Source: Pedobacter sp. R20-19 (GTDB lineage Bacteria; Bacteroidota; Bacteroidia; Sphingobacteriales; Sphingobacteriaceae). Taken from it: a stretch of 64,000 nt of DNA. Position numbers and translations under genes: made by a program. The stretch covers positions 620,001-684,000 of the forward strand of contig NZ_JCKI01000001.1 of the NCBI RefSeq assembly GCF_000708265.2. The letters are read 5' to 3'. This document shows positions 32,997 through 41,673 of this stretch, piece by piece (position 1 is the first letter of the stretch; every line of letters starts with the position of its first letter). Under the pieces are notes generated by a model, which worked only from the letters and a program-made list of their open reading frames with translations, was not told where the DNA came from and did no database searches.

Positions 32997-33420
32997 AAAC
33001 ATCAATAATCTCGAAGATTTGCAAGCCAGGAAACTCGAGCTTAAAGTAGAGTACACGTTAAAGCAAAATATGCTTGTTGCTGATTCAAAAGCTTATGCAA
33101 AACAATTTACGATTGGCGCATTGATTAAAAAATATGCTACTCCAAATAACTTTTTCAAAGCAGATGAAAAGCTAAATATTAGTGGTACAGCGATGTCATT
33201 ATTGCTTCCTATGGTTATGAATAAGACAATTTTCAGGGGTGCAGGATTTTTAACAAAAGCTGCTGTTGGATTAGTGTCAGGTAAAGTAGGTAAATCATTA
33301 GATGCCGAACATATCTCAGCTATTTTTAATTCTGTAAAGGGTTGGTTTGGCGCTAGAAAAGAAAAAAAAGCAAAGAAATTTATTGACTATGGTATTCCAC
33401 CAGATAGTGAGACTTATTAG
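32983..33420 (+). CDS. Conserved hypothetical envelope-type protein translationally coupled to the holin-like gene
   Basis: A 145-residue protein I do not recognise. The N-terminal helix contains LELKVEYTLKQN, close to a segment in the upstream holin-family protein. A hydrophobic, Gly-rich stretch (TAMSLLLPMVMN to AAVGLVSGKVG, about residues 68-106) may associate with membranes, and a Lys-rich C-terminal segment (GARKEKKAKKF) follows. The ATG at 32983 is chosen because AGGAGG at 32971-32976 gives a strong ribosome-binding site; an in-frame start at 32914 lies deep inside the upstream gene. No function is assigned. Confidence 0.75.
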   Translation: MRSYKNINNLEDLQARKLELKVEYTLKQNMLVADSKAYAKQFTIGALIKKYATPNNFFKADEKLNISGTAMSLLLPMVMNKTIFRGAGFLTKAAVGLVSGKVGKSLDAEHISAIFNSVKGWFGARKEKKAKKFIDYGIPPDSETY

Positions 33421-33473
33421 TTTCATGATTCATTAGTCATTTGTTCAATAGTTAGCAAAGAGTAAAAATTAAC

Positions 33474-33508
33474 AAAAAGCCTCAGAATTTTAAATTCTGA
33501 GGCTTTTT
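33474..33508. terminator. Bidirectional terminator between the envelope operon and aspS
   Basis: AAAAAGCCTCAGAATTT and AAATTCTGAGGCTTTTT form a near-perfect palindrome with T or A runs on both sides. It can end both convergent transcripts. A separate 7-bp hairpin GGTTGGT/ACCAACC lies at 33526-33544. Confidence 0.88.
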
Positions 33509-33616
33509 ATTTAACCTAATCTACTGGTTGGTATTTCACCAACCGATAGATAGAAGGCTGCTATATGTGCTTCTGGCACAATGAACCAATGACTATTGAA
33601 CAAATGAACTTTATAA

Positions 33617-35362
33617 TTATAAATCCGTTTTAATTTTCAATTCTTTTAATTGTTTTTCATCAATAGTACTCGGACTATCAATCATCACATCTCTGCCTGA
33701 ATTGTTTTTAGGGAAAGCGATCACATCACGAATTGAATCTAAGCCAGCGAAAATAGACGTTAAACGGTCAAAACCAAAGGCAATACCACCATGTGGAGGT
33801 GCACCAAACTCAAAAGCATCCATTAAAAAACCAAATTGTTTTTGAGCTTCTTCTGTAGTGAAGCCTAAATGTTTGAACATTAAAGCCTGTAGTGTCCGAT
33901 CATGAATCCGGATAGATCCTCCGCCAACCTCAGTTCCGTTAATTACCATATCATAAGCGTTGGCACGTACGTTTTTAGGGTCTGTGTCCAATAAAGCAAT
34001 ATCTTCCGGCTTAGGAGAAGTAAAAGGGTGGTGCATGGCATGGTAACGTTCCGTTTCTTCGTCCCATTCCAAAAGAGGAAAATCCAATACCCAAAGGGCA
34101 GAAAATGTGTTTTTATCACGCAAACCTAAACGATTACCCATTTCTAAACGAAGCTCATTTAATTGTTTACGAACTTTATCTGTAGTGCCTGCTAAAATTA
34201 AAAGTAAGTCACCCTTTTCAGTTTCGAATATCTGGCTCCATTGTTTTAAATCTTCTTCGTTAAAAAACTTGTCGACAGATGATTTTATCGTTCCGTCTTC
34301 GTTATGGCGGGCATATATTAGTCCGGTTGCACCAATTTGTGGGCGTTTAATAAAGTCTGTTAATTCATCTAGCTGCTTACGTGTATAGCTTGCGGCTCCT
34401 TTGGCATTAATTCCAACAACCAATTCTGCATTGTCAAAAACCGGAAAGCCTTTGCCTTTTACCAAATCATTCAGTTCTACAAACTGCATGGCAAAACGGG
34501 TATCAGGCTTATCAGAACCATACAAACGCATTGCATCAGCATATTGCATTCTTGGAACCTCTGGTAAATCGTAATTACGGACTTCTTTAAATAAGGTGCG
34601 GATTAAGCCCTCAAAAGTATTTAATATATCTTCCTGTTCAATGAAAGACATTTCACAGTCTATTTGTGTAAATTCAGGCTGACGATCTGCTCTTAAATCC
34701 TCATCTCTGAAACATTTTACAATCTGAAAATACCTGTCGAAACCTGAAACCATAAGCAATTGCTTAAAGGTTTGTGGCGATTGAGGCAAAGCATAAAATT
34801 CACCCTCATTCATACGACTTGGCACCACAAAATCTCTTGCACCTTCCGGAGTAGATTTAATTAATACAGGTGTTTCTACTTCAATAAAATCTAAGGCATC
34901 CAGATAGCGACGAACGGATTGCGCTATTTTATGACGCAAAATCAGGTTGTTACGAACTGGGTTACGACGTAAATCCAGGTAACGATATTTCATGCGTAGT
35001 TCATCGCCGCCATCAGTATCATCTTCAATCATGAATGGAGGTAACTTAGCCGCATTTAAAATTTCTAAAGATGTAATTTTAATTTCTACATCGCCAGTTG
35101 GCATTTTAGGGTTTTTATTGCTGCGCTCTACAACTATACCAGAGGCTTTAATTACAAACTCACGACCTAATAAACGTGCAGATTCACATAGTTCGCGGTT
35201 ATCATCCATGTTAAAAACCAACTGGGTAATACCATAACGATCGCGAATGTCTATAAAAGTCATTCCACCTAAATCTCTTGATTTTTGTACCCAACCACAC
35301 AAGGTTACACTTTCACCTAAGTTATTAAGGGTGAGTGCACCACAAGTTACTGTTCTTAACAT
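33617..35362 (-). CDS. aspS: Aspartate--tRNA ligase
   Basis: A 581-residue class II synthetase of the bacterial AspRS type. It has an N-terminal OB-fold anticodon-binding domain ([20 protein letters not shown]), motif 2 around [20 protein letters not shown], and motif 3 in GIAFGFDRL. The GAD insertion, typical of bacterial AspRS, lies between motifs 2 and 3. Length is normal. No asparagine-tRNA amidotransferase genes are in the window, so whether it is discriminating cannot be stated. Single gene with a -7 element 24 bp upstream. Confidence 0.97.
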   Translation of the reverse strand: MLRTVTCGALTLNNLGESVTLCGWVQKSRDLGGMTFIDIRDRYGITQLVFNMDDNRELCESARLLGREFVIKASGIVVERSNKNPKMPTGDVEIKITSLEILNAAKLPPFMIEDDTDGGDELRMKYRYLDLRRNPVRNNLILRHKIAQSVRRYLDALDFIEVETPVLIKSTPEGARDFVVPSRMNEGEFYALPQSPQTFKQLLMVSGFDRYFQIVKCFRDEDLRADRQPEFTQIDCEMSFIEQEDILNTFEGLIRTLFKEVRNYDLPEVPRMQYADAMRLYGSDKPDTRFAMQFVELNDLVKGKGFPVFDNAELVVGINAKGAASYTRKQLDELTDFIKRPQIGATGLIYARHNEDGTIKSSVDKFFNEEDLKQWSQIFETEKGDLLLILAGTTDKVRKQLNELRLEMGNRLGLRDKNTFSALWVLDFPLLEWDEETERYHAMHHPFTSPKPEDIALLDTDPKNVRANAYDMVINGTEVGGGSIRIHDRTLQALMFKHLGFTTEEAQKQFGFLMDAFEFGAPPHGGIAFGFDRLTSIFAGLDSIRDVIAFPKNNSGRDVMIDSPSTIDEKQLKELKIKTDL

Positions 35363-35385
35363 ATATTGTAATCTAAATTGAGCGG

Positions 35386-35393
35386 CAAAAATA
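35386..35393 (-). promoter_or_regulatory. -7 promoter element of aspS
   Basis: The minus strand reads TATTTTTG, an exact TAnnTTTG match, 24 bp before the ATG at 35362. Confidence 0.5.
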
Positions 35394-35443
35394 CCGAATT
35401 AGTTTTAAACTTTGGAATAGAAGATTTGAGCTTTTTTAAGCAA

Positions 35444-36013
35444 TTAGCTTTTGGATTTTAACCTGCTTAGTGTTTCTGGTGAGATATTCAGATAGGATGC
35501 GATCATTTTGTTAGAAAGTCTTTTAGCAATAATTGGATTTTGATGAAGTAATTGCTGATACCTTTCCGTAGCATCTGATGTGATGAAAGACATTAATCTG
35601 TTTGTGTTGGTTACATAGGCATACTCCAGATAATGGCGATAAAGTTTTTCCCAATGTGGAACAATTGTTAAAAGGTTATAGAAATCGGTTTTATTAATGC
35701 TCAGCAATGTGGTGCTTTCTGTAGCCTGAACAAATTCCAAAGACTTTGCCTCGGTAACAAAACTAACCAAAGCCGTTACAAATTGATCTTCGAAGGCAAA
35801 AAGTCTGGTTGCTTCACTGCCTTTTTCATTTAAAAAATAGATTCGCAGGCAACCCTTGGTTACAAAATATATTTTATTGCTAATTTGACCTGGACTTACC
35901 AAGTGTTCATTTCGCTTTACTCTTAATATAGTAAAAAATGATAAAACAGTTTTTAAATCATTTTCACTAATCTCTATTCGATTGCTGATATAATTAGAAA
36001 GCTGTTTGTACAT
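35444..36013 (-). CDS. Crp/Fnr family transcriptional regulator
   Basis: A 189-residue regulator with the same compact architecture as the one at 4707: an N-terminal sensor barrel and a short C-terminal helix-turn-helix (MIASYLNISPETLSRLKSK). The ligand is unknown and no iron-sulfur Cys cluster is present. It begins 20 bp after the stop of a DUF2798 gene, so the two probably form an operon. Regulation of that small membrane protein, or of itself, is possible but not shown. Confidence 0.88.
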   Translation of the reverse strand: MYKQLSNYISNRIEISENDLKTVLSFFTILRVKRNEHLVSPGQISNKIYFVTKGCLRIYFLNEKGSEATRLFAFEDQFVTALVSFVTEAKSLEFVQATESTTLLSINKTDFYNLLTIVPHWEKLYRHYLEYAYVTNTNRLMSFITSDATERYQQLLHQNPIIAKRLSNKMIASYLNISPETLSRLKSKS

Positions 36014-36032
36014 TATTTGTTGTAGTGTTTAT

Positions 36033-36257
36033 TTAGTTTTTTGATGCAATTTTCTCCGCCAGCTTACGGGCAATCGGAATGATCATGAAAGCAGAAAGAT
36101 ATGAAACAGGCAGCATTACACTCCATGCCTTTAAAAATTTGATAAACCAATCTTCGCCAAAGCCATAGTTACGCATCAAGCCTACGAATGCCATAATTAA
36201 AGTCATCGGAATTACAACCAATAGTGTGTTGAGGTATTTAAAATATACTTTTTTCAT
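36033..36257 (-). CDS. DUF2798 small membrane protein
   Basis: A 74-residue protein with two membrane spans, about residues 12-27 (LLVVIPMTLIMAFVGL) and 43-62 (KAWSVMLPVSYLSAFMIIPI). The spacing and the sequence around WSVMLPVSYLSAF fit DUF2798, a family of unknown function. It lies 20 bp upstream of the Crp/Fnr gene and 76 bp after the NTF2-like gene, all leftward. A near -7 sequence (CATCTTTG on the minus strand) lies just before the start. Confidence 0.8.
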   Translation of the reverse strand: MKKVYFKYLNTLLVVIPMTLIMAFVGLMRNYGFGEDWFIKFLKAWSVMLPVSYLSAFMIIPIARKLAEKIASKN

Positions 36258-36333
36258 ATTAAATTTGTTTTAAAACAAAGATGCAGTGATAAAAAAAGCT
36301 AAACTATGATGTAAGTCAATAAATAAGAATGGC

Positions 36334-36735
36334 TTAATATTTCTCTTCCAGAACCACCTGTACAGAAATTACTTTCCAGGTATCCTGTATTTTTTTCCAT
36401 TGAAAAACTTCTTCTGTTTGGATGGTTTGCTTTTTTGCAAACAATAATCCTTTCATGTAAACAATTGATTTTCGTGCAATCTTTTCAAAAAGAATCTCAC
36501 CTTCTATAGATGATTTTATGCGATAATATGATGTAGAAATGTCTTTTGTTTTTTTAAAAAAAGATTCGGTTTGGTAAAGAAGTTCTTTTCGGTCATACAC
36601 TGTCGAGTCGGCTTTGGTGTAACGAATACTATTATCAAATAGATTCATATACAGGCTAATGTCTTTTCTTTCAAAAGCCAGGTTAGCCTTTTGATGTATG
36701 TTATCCAGTTCTTGAGTAATTAAATCAATTTCCAT
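36334..36735 (-). CDS. NTF2-like domain protein
   Basis: A 133-residue soluble protein resembling the NTF2/SnoaL-like cone fold. It starts with a helix (ITQELDNIHQKANLAFERKD) followed by YMNLFDNSIRYTKADSTVYD and ends with the strand pattern EVFQWKKIQDTWKVISVQVV typical of these folds. Members are binding proteins, isomerases or toxin-immunity domains, so function cannot be deduced. It is upstream of DUF2798 on the same strand and divergent from the ECF sigma gene. Confidence 0.7.
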   Translation of the reverse strand: MEIDLITQELDNIHQKANLAFERKDISLYMNLFDNSIRYTKADSTVYDRKELLYQTESFFKKTKDISTSYYRIKSSIEGEILFEKIARKSIVYMKGLLFAKKQTIQTEEVFQWKKIQDTWKVISVQVVLEEKY

Positions 36736-36938
36736 GGCATGAAGTTAAAAATTTGAAACAGGCTTTTAAATTAATTAATAATGAATGTGCTCATCTTTCG
36801 AAATTAACAGATGAAAGAGGTAAAAGATTTAAGGATTTCATTATAAATTAAGACACTTTTAAGTTTATTTAAACTTTTTTATACATTGATGCAACGTTTT
36901 AAATTCTCTTATGTCTTTTAATCAGAATCTTCGAAATT

Positions 36939-37496
36939 TTGGAAACGGTATATATCGATAAAAACCTGGAATTAGTAAAAGCATGCATGCAGGGCAGTCG
37001 GGCAGCACAGTTTGATTTATACAAATTGTACGCTAGGGCGATGTATAATGTAGCCTTGCGGATTTTAAATTACGAAGAAGAAGCAGAAGATGTTTTGCAA
37101 GAATCTTTTCTTGATGCCTTTACCAGAATTGTAGATTTTAGACAGGAAACAACATTTGGACTTTGGCTGAAACAAATTGTAATTAATAAATCCATTAATT
37201 ATCTGAGGAAACGCAAGATGGAATTTGTAAGCACTGATGAAGTTTCGGAGGTGCCTGATGAAGAAAGTTTTGACGATTATGATACCCGTTTACAAGTAGA
37301 AGAGGTTAGAAAAGCAATTACTGAATTGCCAGATGGTTATAGGGTGGTTTTAAGTTTATACCTGTTAGAAGGCTATGATCATGAAGAAATATCACATATT
37401 TTAAAAATTAGTGAAAATACAAGTCGCACACAATACATGAGGGCGAAAAAGAAATTGAAAAGCATATTAGAACAGAAAGGGATGAGAGATGAATAA
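36939..37496 (+). CDS. ECF-type RNA polymerase sigma factor
   Basis: A 185-residue sigma-70 family factor of the ECF group. Region 2 includes YEEEAEDVLQESFLDAFTRI and region 4 includes YDHEEISHILKISENTSRTQ. The only plausible start is TTG at 36939; upstream in frame there is no ATG or GTG before a stop at 36900. The gene overlaps the next by 8 bp. That next gene encodes a single-span membrane protein, the usual arrangement of an ECF sigma factor with its anti-sigma factor. It should direct transcription of an envelope-related regulon; the exported protein at 38138 is the obvious candidate. Confidence 0.92.
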   Translation: METVYIDKNLELVKACMQGSRAAQFDLYKLYARAMYNVALRILNYEEEAEDVLQESFLDAFTRIVDFRQETTFGLWLKQIVINKSINYLRKRKMEFVSTDEVSEVPDEESFDDYDTRLQVEEVRKAITELPDGYRVVLSLYLLEGYDHEEISHILKISENTSRTQYMRAKKKLKSILEQKGMRDE

Positions 37497-38016
37497 TAAA
37501 TTAGAAACCTTTGTTAAAGAGAACCGGAGATCGTTCGATATCATGGAACCTACGCCAGCACTTTGGGCAAAAATTGAAGAGAAGCTGGATCAAAAAAAAG
37601 AAAAAAAACCAATACAGTTATATTTATGGATGAGTGTGGCAGCAGCCATAGTAGTCGTTTTTGGTTTAGGCTGGCTCTATGCGGGAAGAATGCAAAACGG
37701 CGCCATCGAAATTGCTGATGTAAATGCTGTTTATGCTAAGAAAGAAGTTCAGTTTGCCGGATTAATTATAGAAAAGAGAGATAGCCTCGCTATTTTTGCT
37801 TCCGCAAACCCAGAATTATATAAAAAGTTCACAGCTGATTTAAAGAAACTGGATGAAGAATATGAACGTTTAAAAAATGAACTTCCTACTTCTCCTAACC
37901 AAACTTTTGTAGTTAAGGCCATTGTTAAAAACCGTGAAATTCAATTACAATTACTGAAGCAACAGCTATTAATCATAAATCAGGTTGACGATTATAAAAA
38001 GGTTAATCAGATTTAA
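37489..38016 (+). CDS. Membrane-anchored anti-sigma factor candidate
   Basis: A 175-residue single-span protein: about 43 N-terminal cytosolic residues (FVKENRRSFDIMEPTPALWA), a membrane segment around residues 47-66 (MSVAAAIVVVFGLGWLY), and a helical extracytoplasmic domain with repeated Lys/Glu/Leu (ADLKKLDEEYERLKNEL). The position, overlapping an ECF sigma gene by 8 bp, and the topology argue for an anti-sigma factor. No zinc-binding ZAS motif (HxxxCxxC) is present, so it would be an unusual or divergent type. Confidence 0.75.
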   Translation: MNNKLETFVKENRRSFDIMEPTPALWAKIEEKLDQKKEKKPIQLYLWMSVAAAIVVVFGLGWLYAGRMQNGAIEIADVNAVYAKKEVQFAGLIIEKRDSLAIFASANPELYKKFTADLKKLDEEYERLKNELPTSPNQTFVVKAIVKNREIQLQLLKQQLLIINQVDDYKKVNQI

Positions 38017-38137
38017 ATTCTTGATTCAAAATTTAGTGCTCAATATTTTAAATCAGGTAATTGCTTGTTGCTATTAAAAATTAATGCACAATGGTTTAGG
38101 CCGCCGGCAGGTTTACGCCATATTTATAATTAACAAT

Positions 38138-39427
38138 ATGAAAACAAAAATATTATTAGCCATTATGGCTTTCATAGCCGTAAAAAGTAATGCACAGGAA
38201 AGCATTGTTACAACGATGCCAACAGAAACTTATGCAGTAAACTCCAAAATTTCCACAAATACAAACATAAATACCTCCATTTTATTAAAACAAGATGAGC
38301 AAGGTAGTGATAGTGAAAAGTCTAAAACCTATAGTAAAAGTTTTAGTGTAGATGCAAATGATAAAGTGAACCTCAACAATCAATATGGTTCTATTACCAT
38401 CAAAACCTGGGATAAAAAAGAAGTTAAAGTAGATATAGACATCAAAGCATTTAGTAACTCTGATAGTGAAGCGCAGAAAATGATTAATGCAGTAACCATT
38501 GATGCGAGTAAAAATGGTGATGTGGTAACTGTGAGTACCATTATGGGTGAAAGAAATGGCCGTTATGGCCGTGGAACTAAAAATGGAGTAACCACCTGGA
38601 GGAGAGAAGTTAAAATCAATTATATCGTTTATATGCCTGCTTCAAATTCACTTACCATTTCTCAGCAATATGGTAATGTAGAGGTCGGTAATATTTTTGG
38701 TCCAACTTCATTAAAAGTGCAATATGGAAATCTGGTTGCGGGCAGCCTTAACAACAATAACAATTACGTTAATGTACAATATGGTAAATGCGATATTCGG
38801 GAAATCAATGCAGGTGTAGTGAAGCATAGTTATAACGGGCCTGTAAATATCGGGAGTGTTGGCACTTTAGAATTAGATGCAGAGTACGTTGCTGTAAATA
38901 TTAACAGTATTCGCAGATCAGCAGATCTTAAAATTCAATATGGCAAGGGTTTAACGGTAGGTACCATAGGCGGAAACCTCCTGCTAAATGCAGAATATGC
39001 AAAGGTTAATATCAACACAGTTAAAGGAAATATGGTTGCCAAACAAGCTTATGGAGATTTAACTATCGCATCTGCTGGTAAGATAGCTGTAGATGCAGAA
39101 TACTCCAACGTAACTTTAGGCTCGGTTAATGGCGATGCCAATATCAAAATGGATTATAATCGATTAAATATTAATGAGATCAATCCCGCTTGTAAAAACT
39201 TTACTTTTGGAGGCGAATATGTGAGTGTTAGCCTTGGTTTTTCTGATCGTTATAATGGTAATTTTAATGTTTCTACTTCATATGCAGGTTTTAAATTTGG
39301 TTCCAATGTATCCTCTTCACTGGCCAGTAAAGATGATGAAGAAAAAAGATATGCAGGTAAGATTGGTAATGGTGGTGCAGGAAATGTAAACATTAAAACC
39401 AGTTATGGTGCGGTTACCTTTAAATAA
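38138..39427 (+). CDS. Exported beta-repeat protein (DUF4097-like), ECF cassette
   Basis: A 429-residue secreted protein: signal peptide MKTKILLAIMAFIAVKSNAQ, a linker rich in Thr/Asn/Ser, then the region VNLNNQYGSITIKTWDKKEV and repeated strand units. From about residue 185 the motifs QYGN/QYGK and EYVA/EYAK/EYSN alternate every 20-25 residues (VQYGNLVAG, VQYGKCDI, AEYVAVNI, IQYGKGLTV, AEYAKVNI, AEYSNVTL). This suggests a right-handed parallel beta-helix, as in DUF4097-type 'adhesin' proteins. I start at the ATG at 38138, not 38084, so that the signal peptide is N-terminal. It follows the anti-sigma candidate by 121 bp. Confidence 0.8.
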   Translation: MKTKILLAIMAFIAVKSNAQESIVTTMPTETYAVNSKISTNTNINTSILLKQDEQGSDSEKSKTYSKSFSVDANDKVNLNNQYGSITIKTWDKKEVKVDIDIKAFSNSDSEAQKMINAVTIDASKNGDVVTVSTIMGERNGRYGRGTKNGVTTWRREVKINYIVYMPASNSLTISQQYGNVEVGNIFGPTSLKVQYGNLVAGSLNNNNNYVNVQYGKCDIREINAGVVKHSYNGPVNIGSVGTLELDAEYVAVNINSIRRSADLKIQYGKGLTVGTIGGNLLLNAEYAKVNINTVKGNMVAKQAYGDLTIASAGKIAVDAEYSNVTLGSVNGDANIKMDYNRLNINEINPACKNFTFGGEYVSVSLGFSDRYNGNFNVSTSYAGFKFGSNVSSSLASKDDEEKRYAGKIGNGGAGNVNIKTSYGAVTFK

Positions 39428-39451
39428 GAATTTCTTAGCTAAACAAATCAG

Positions 39452-39482
39452 AAGCCTTGCTTATTTTAGTAAGGCTTTCGAT
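39452..39482 (+). terminator. Terminator of the ECF cassette
   Basis: AAGCCTTGCT (39452-39461) pairs with AGTAAGGCTT (39468-39477) with one G-T wobble, followed by TTTCGATTT. Moderate strength. Confidence 0.6.
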
Positions 39483-39608
39483 TTGTTTATGCTGTTTGAT
39501 AGGAGTTGCTGTATTTTCTCGAATGCAAATGTCTTTACTTAAACGGTGTTTTTTAGACTGTAGAAAAGTTGAAACTTAAAATCATCCAGATAAAACTGAA
39601 CAAACAAT

Positions 39609-40970
39609 ATGAGAAAAATTCTTTTACTGATGCTCTTGCCTGTGGTAGCTTTCGCTCAATCTCACAAATTAACCAAGGCAGATAAAATTTACGGGTTATC
39701 AAAATTTTGGCAGGAAGTAAATTGTAACTTCGTTTATTTAAACAAAATAGATCGGAATAAATGGGATAGTACTTATAAAGCATTGATTACTTCTATTCCA
39801 GAAACCAAAACTGATTACGAATATTACCACGAAATGCAACGGTTTTGCGCCACACTTAAAGATGGCCATACCAATATTAACATGCCTGCCGGTAAAGATT
39901 TTGAACCGCTAACCACCATGTTTGGCAACTATCGCCTTTTTATCGAAAACGTAGAAGATAAGGCAATCGTTACACGTGTTAACTTTAGCAAAAAGGATGA
40001 AATCCCGATTGGAAGTGAGGTTATAGAGGTGAATGGAATGCCCACTACTAAATATATTACTGAAAATGTTGCTCCCTATATCTCTTCATCAACCGATTAT
40101 GGTTTAAAAGATTGGAGTATAAGTAATCTACTTCAGGGATTAGAAGGAAGTCAGTTCGAAATCAAAATTAAAAAACCTAAGGGGCAGATTTTAAGCTTAA
40201 AATTAATTCATCAGCGTACTGAGGAAAAGGAAGTTTTTCCTGAATTCTCCTCATCTCTGCTAGATTTTAAATGGTATCCTAATAACGTAGCCTATATTGC
40301 GCTTAACTCGTTTGCAGAGGAGAAAATAGACTCTCTTTTTATCACCAAATTACCAGAATTGTATGAAGCGAAGGGCGTAATTGTTGATTTAAGAAATAAC
40401 GGAGGCGGAAATACCTCTATTGGAAGCTTCATATTAAAATACTTAACTAACGATAGCTTGCTTTATGGAGCACGCTATTCTACGCGGCAATTGAACTCGG
40501 CGTTTAAAGCCTGGCGAAAATATACTGCTGTAAAGGATACTGTTAATAACGAATGGAACAAAAAGGCATTTCTAACTTATCAGGATAATTATTTCTACAA
40601 TTTCGATTATCATCCACTGAAAAATAATCTTTCGGCAAAGCGAATAGTCGTTCCTACGGTTTTATTAATTGGCCACAATACCGCTTCGGCTGCAGAAGAT
40701 TTTTTGATTTATGCTGATTACCAAAAACACATGACCAAAATTGGTAGAAATTCTTGTGGAAGTACAGGACAACCTTATTTGTTCGATCTTCCTGGCGGAG
40801 GAAGTGCAAGAGTGTGCACAAAAAAAGATACTTATCCGGATGGGCGTGAATTTGTTGGTTATGGCGTAAAACCTGATATAGAAATCATCCCAACAGTAAA
40901 AGATTTTATTGCCAATAAGGACGCAACCTTAAATACTGCTGTAGATTACCTGAATAAAAAGATAAAATAA
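39609..40970 (+). CDS. S41 family (C-terminal processing) peptidase
   Basis: A 453-residue secreted serine peptidase of the S41/tail-specific type. Signal peptide MRKILLLMLLPVVAFAQ. A divergent PDZ-like region contains PIGSEVIEVNGMPTTKYI (about residues 135-152), and the peptidase core has GVIVDLRNNGGGNTSIGSF and the nucleophile Ser360 in IGHNTASAAEDF. The general base Lys of classical CtpA-type enzymes is not obvious. Substrates are unknown. It lies about 74 bp before a TlpA-like gene in the same direction, and both products are exported. Confidence 0.88.
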   Translation: MRKILLLMLLPVVAFAQSHKLTKADKIYGLSKFWQEVNCNFVYLNKIDRNKWDSTYKALITSIPETKTDYEYYHEMQRFCATLKDGHTNINMPAGKDFEPLTTMFGNYRLFIENVEDKAIVTRVNFSKKDEIPIGSEVIEVNGMPTTKYITENVAPYISSSTDYGLKDWSISNLLQGLEGSQFEIKIKKPKGQILSLKLIHQRTEEKEVFPEFSSSLLDFKWYPNNVAYIALNSFAEEKIDSLFITKLPELYEAKGVIVDLRNNGGGNTSIGSFILKYLTNDSLLYGARYSTRQLNSAFKAWRKYTAVKDTVNNEWNKKAFLTYQDNYFYNFDYHPLKNNLSAKRIVVPTVLLIGHNTASAAEDFLIYADYQKHMTKIGRNSCGSTGQPYLFDLPGGGSARVCTKKDTYPDGREFVGYGVKPDIEIIPTVKDFIANKDATLNTAVDYLNKKIK

Positions 40971-41044
40971 TTAACAAGATAAACCAATAAATCTCACCAT
41001 ATTAGTTAGAAGTATGATAACTGCGTTTGAATCATAAAATTTCT

Positions 41045-41599
41045 ATGAGGATTTACTTTGCTACATTTTTTTTGATGGCAGGTTTGGCCAGCGCTCAGGA
41101 AAAACCTGTTAAATGGGCTACACAAGAAACTTTTTTTGAAGACCTGGTTAGTAAACCATTGTCAGAATTTCATGGACAAACAGTAGAAGGTAAAAAATTT
41201 TCAAGTAAGCAGCTGGAAAATAAGATTATTGTTATCAATTTTTGGTTCGAAAAATGCCCGCCCTGTATTGCTGAAATGCCAACATTAAATAAATTGGTAA
41301 CTCAATATGGAGCAAAAGGCATCAGGTTTATTGGCTTAACGCATGATGCTCCACAAAGTGCCAGACGTTTTCAGAAACGAAATGGTTATCTGTATGAAAT
41401 TATATCATTAACCATGGATGAAATTCGCAAGTTAAATATCAACCACGGTTTTCCATCAAATGTTTTGGTTGGGCGAAATGGGAAGATCATCTATGCCACT
41501 GCCAATATTTCCTTTTCCGATGTAGCGTTTCAAGCTAAATCAATCCTTTTTGTAGAGAAATTAAAAGCTGAAATCAAAAATCTTCCAGCGTCAAAATAA
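41045..41599 (+). CDS. TlpA-like exported thioredoxin-fold protein
   Basis: A 184-residue protein with a signal peptide (MRIYFATFFLMAGLASAQ) and a thioredoxin fold containing the active site CPPC (Cys71 and Cys74) in FWFEKCPPCIAEMP. It should act in periplasmic thiol-disulfide chemistry. The cis-Pro loop is GFPSNVLV. I chose the ATG at 41045; a TTG at 41027 would only add six residues before the signal peptide. It follows the S41 peptidase gene by 74 bp and may be co-transcribed with it. Confidence 0.85.
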   Translation: MRIYFATFFLMAGLASAQEKPVKWATQETFFEDLVSKPLSEFHGQTVEGKKFSSKQLENKIIVINFWFEKCPPCIAEMPTLNKLVTQYGAKGIRFIGLTHDAPQSARRFQKRNGYLYEIISLTMDEIRKLNINHGFPSNVLVGRNGKIIYATANISFSDVAFQAKSILFVEKLKAEIKNLPASK

Positions 41600-41645
41600 A
41601 ACCAATAGTCTAAAAATATGTTTCCATAAACGGCATTGATTTATA

Positions 41646-41653
41646 TATCTTCG
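41646..41653 (+). promoter_or_regulatory. Near-consensus -7 element upstream of terC
   Basis: TATCTTCG differs from TAnnTTTG at one position. It is 20 bp before the ATG at 41674. The assignment is tentative. Confidence 0.35.
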
Positions 41654-41673
41654 CCTGATCAGATAAAATACAT

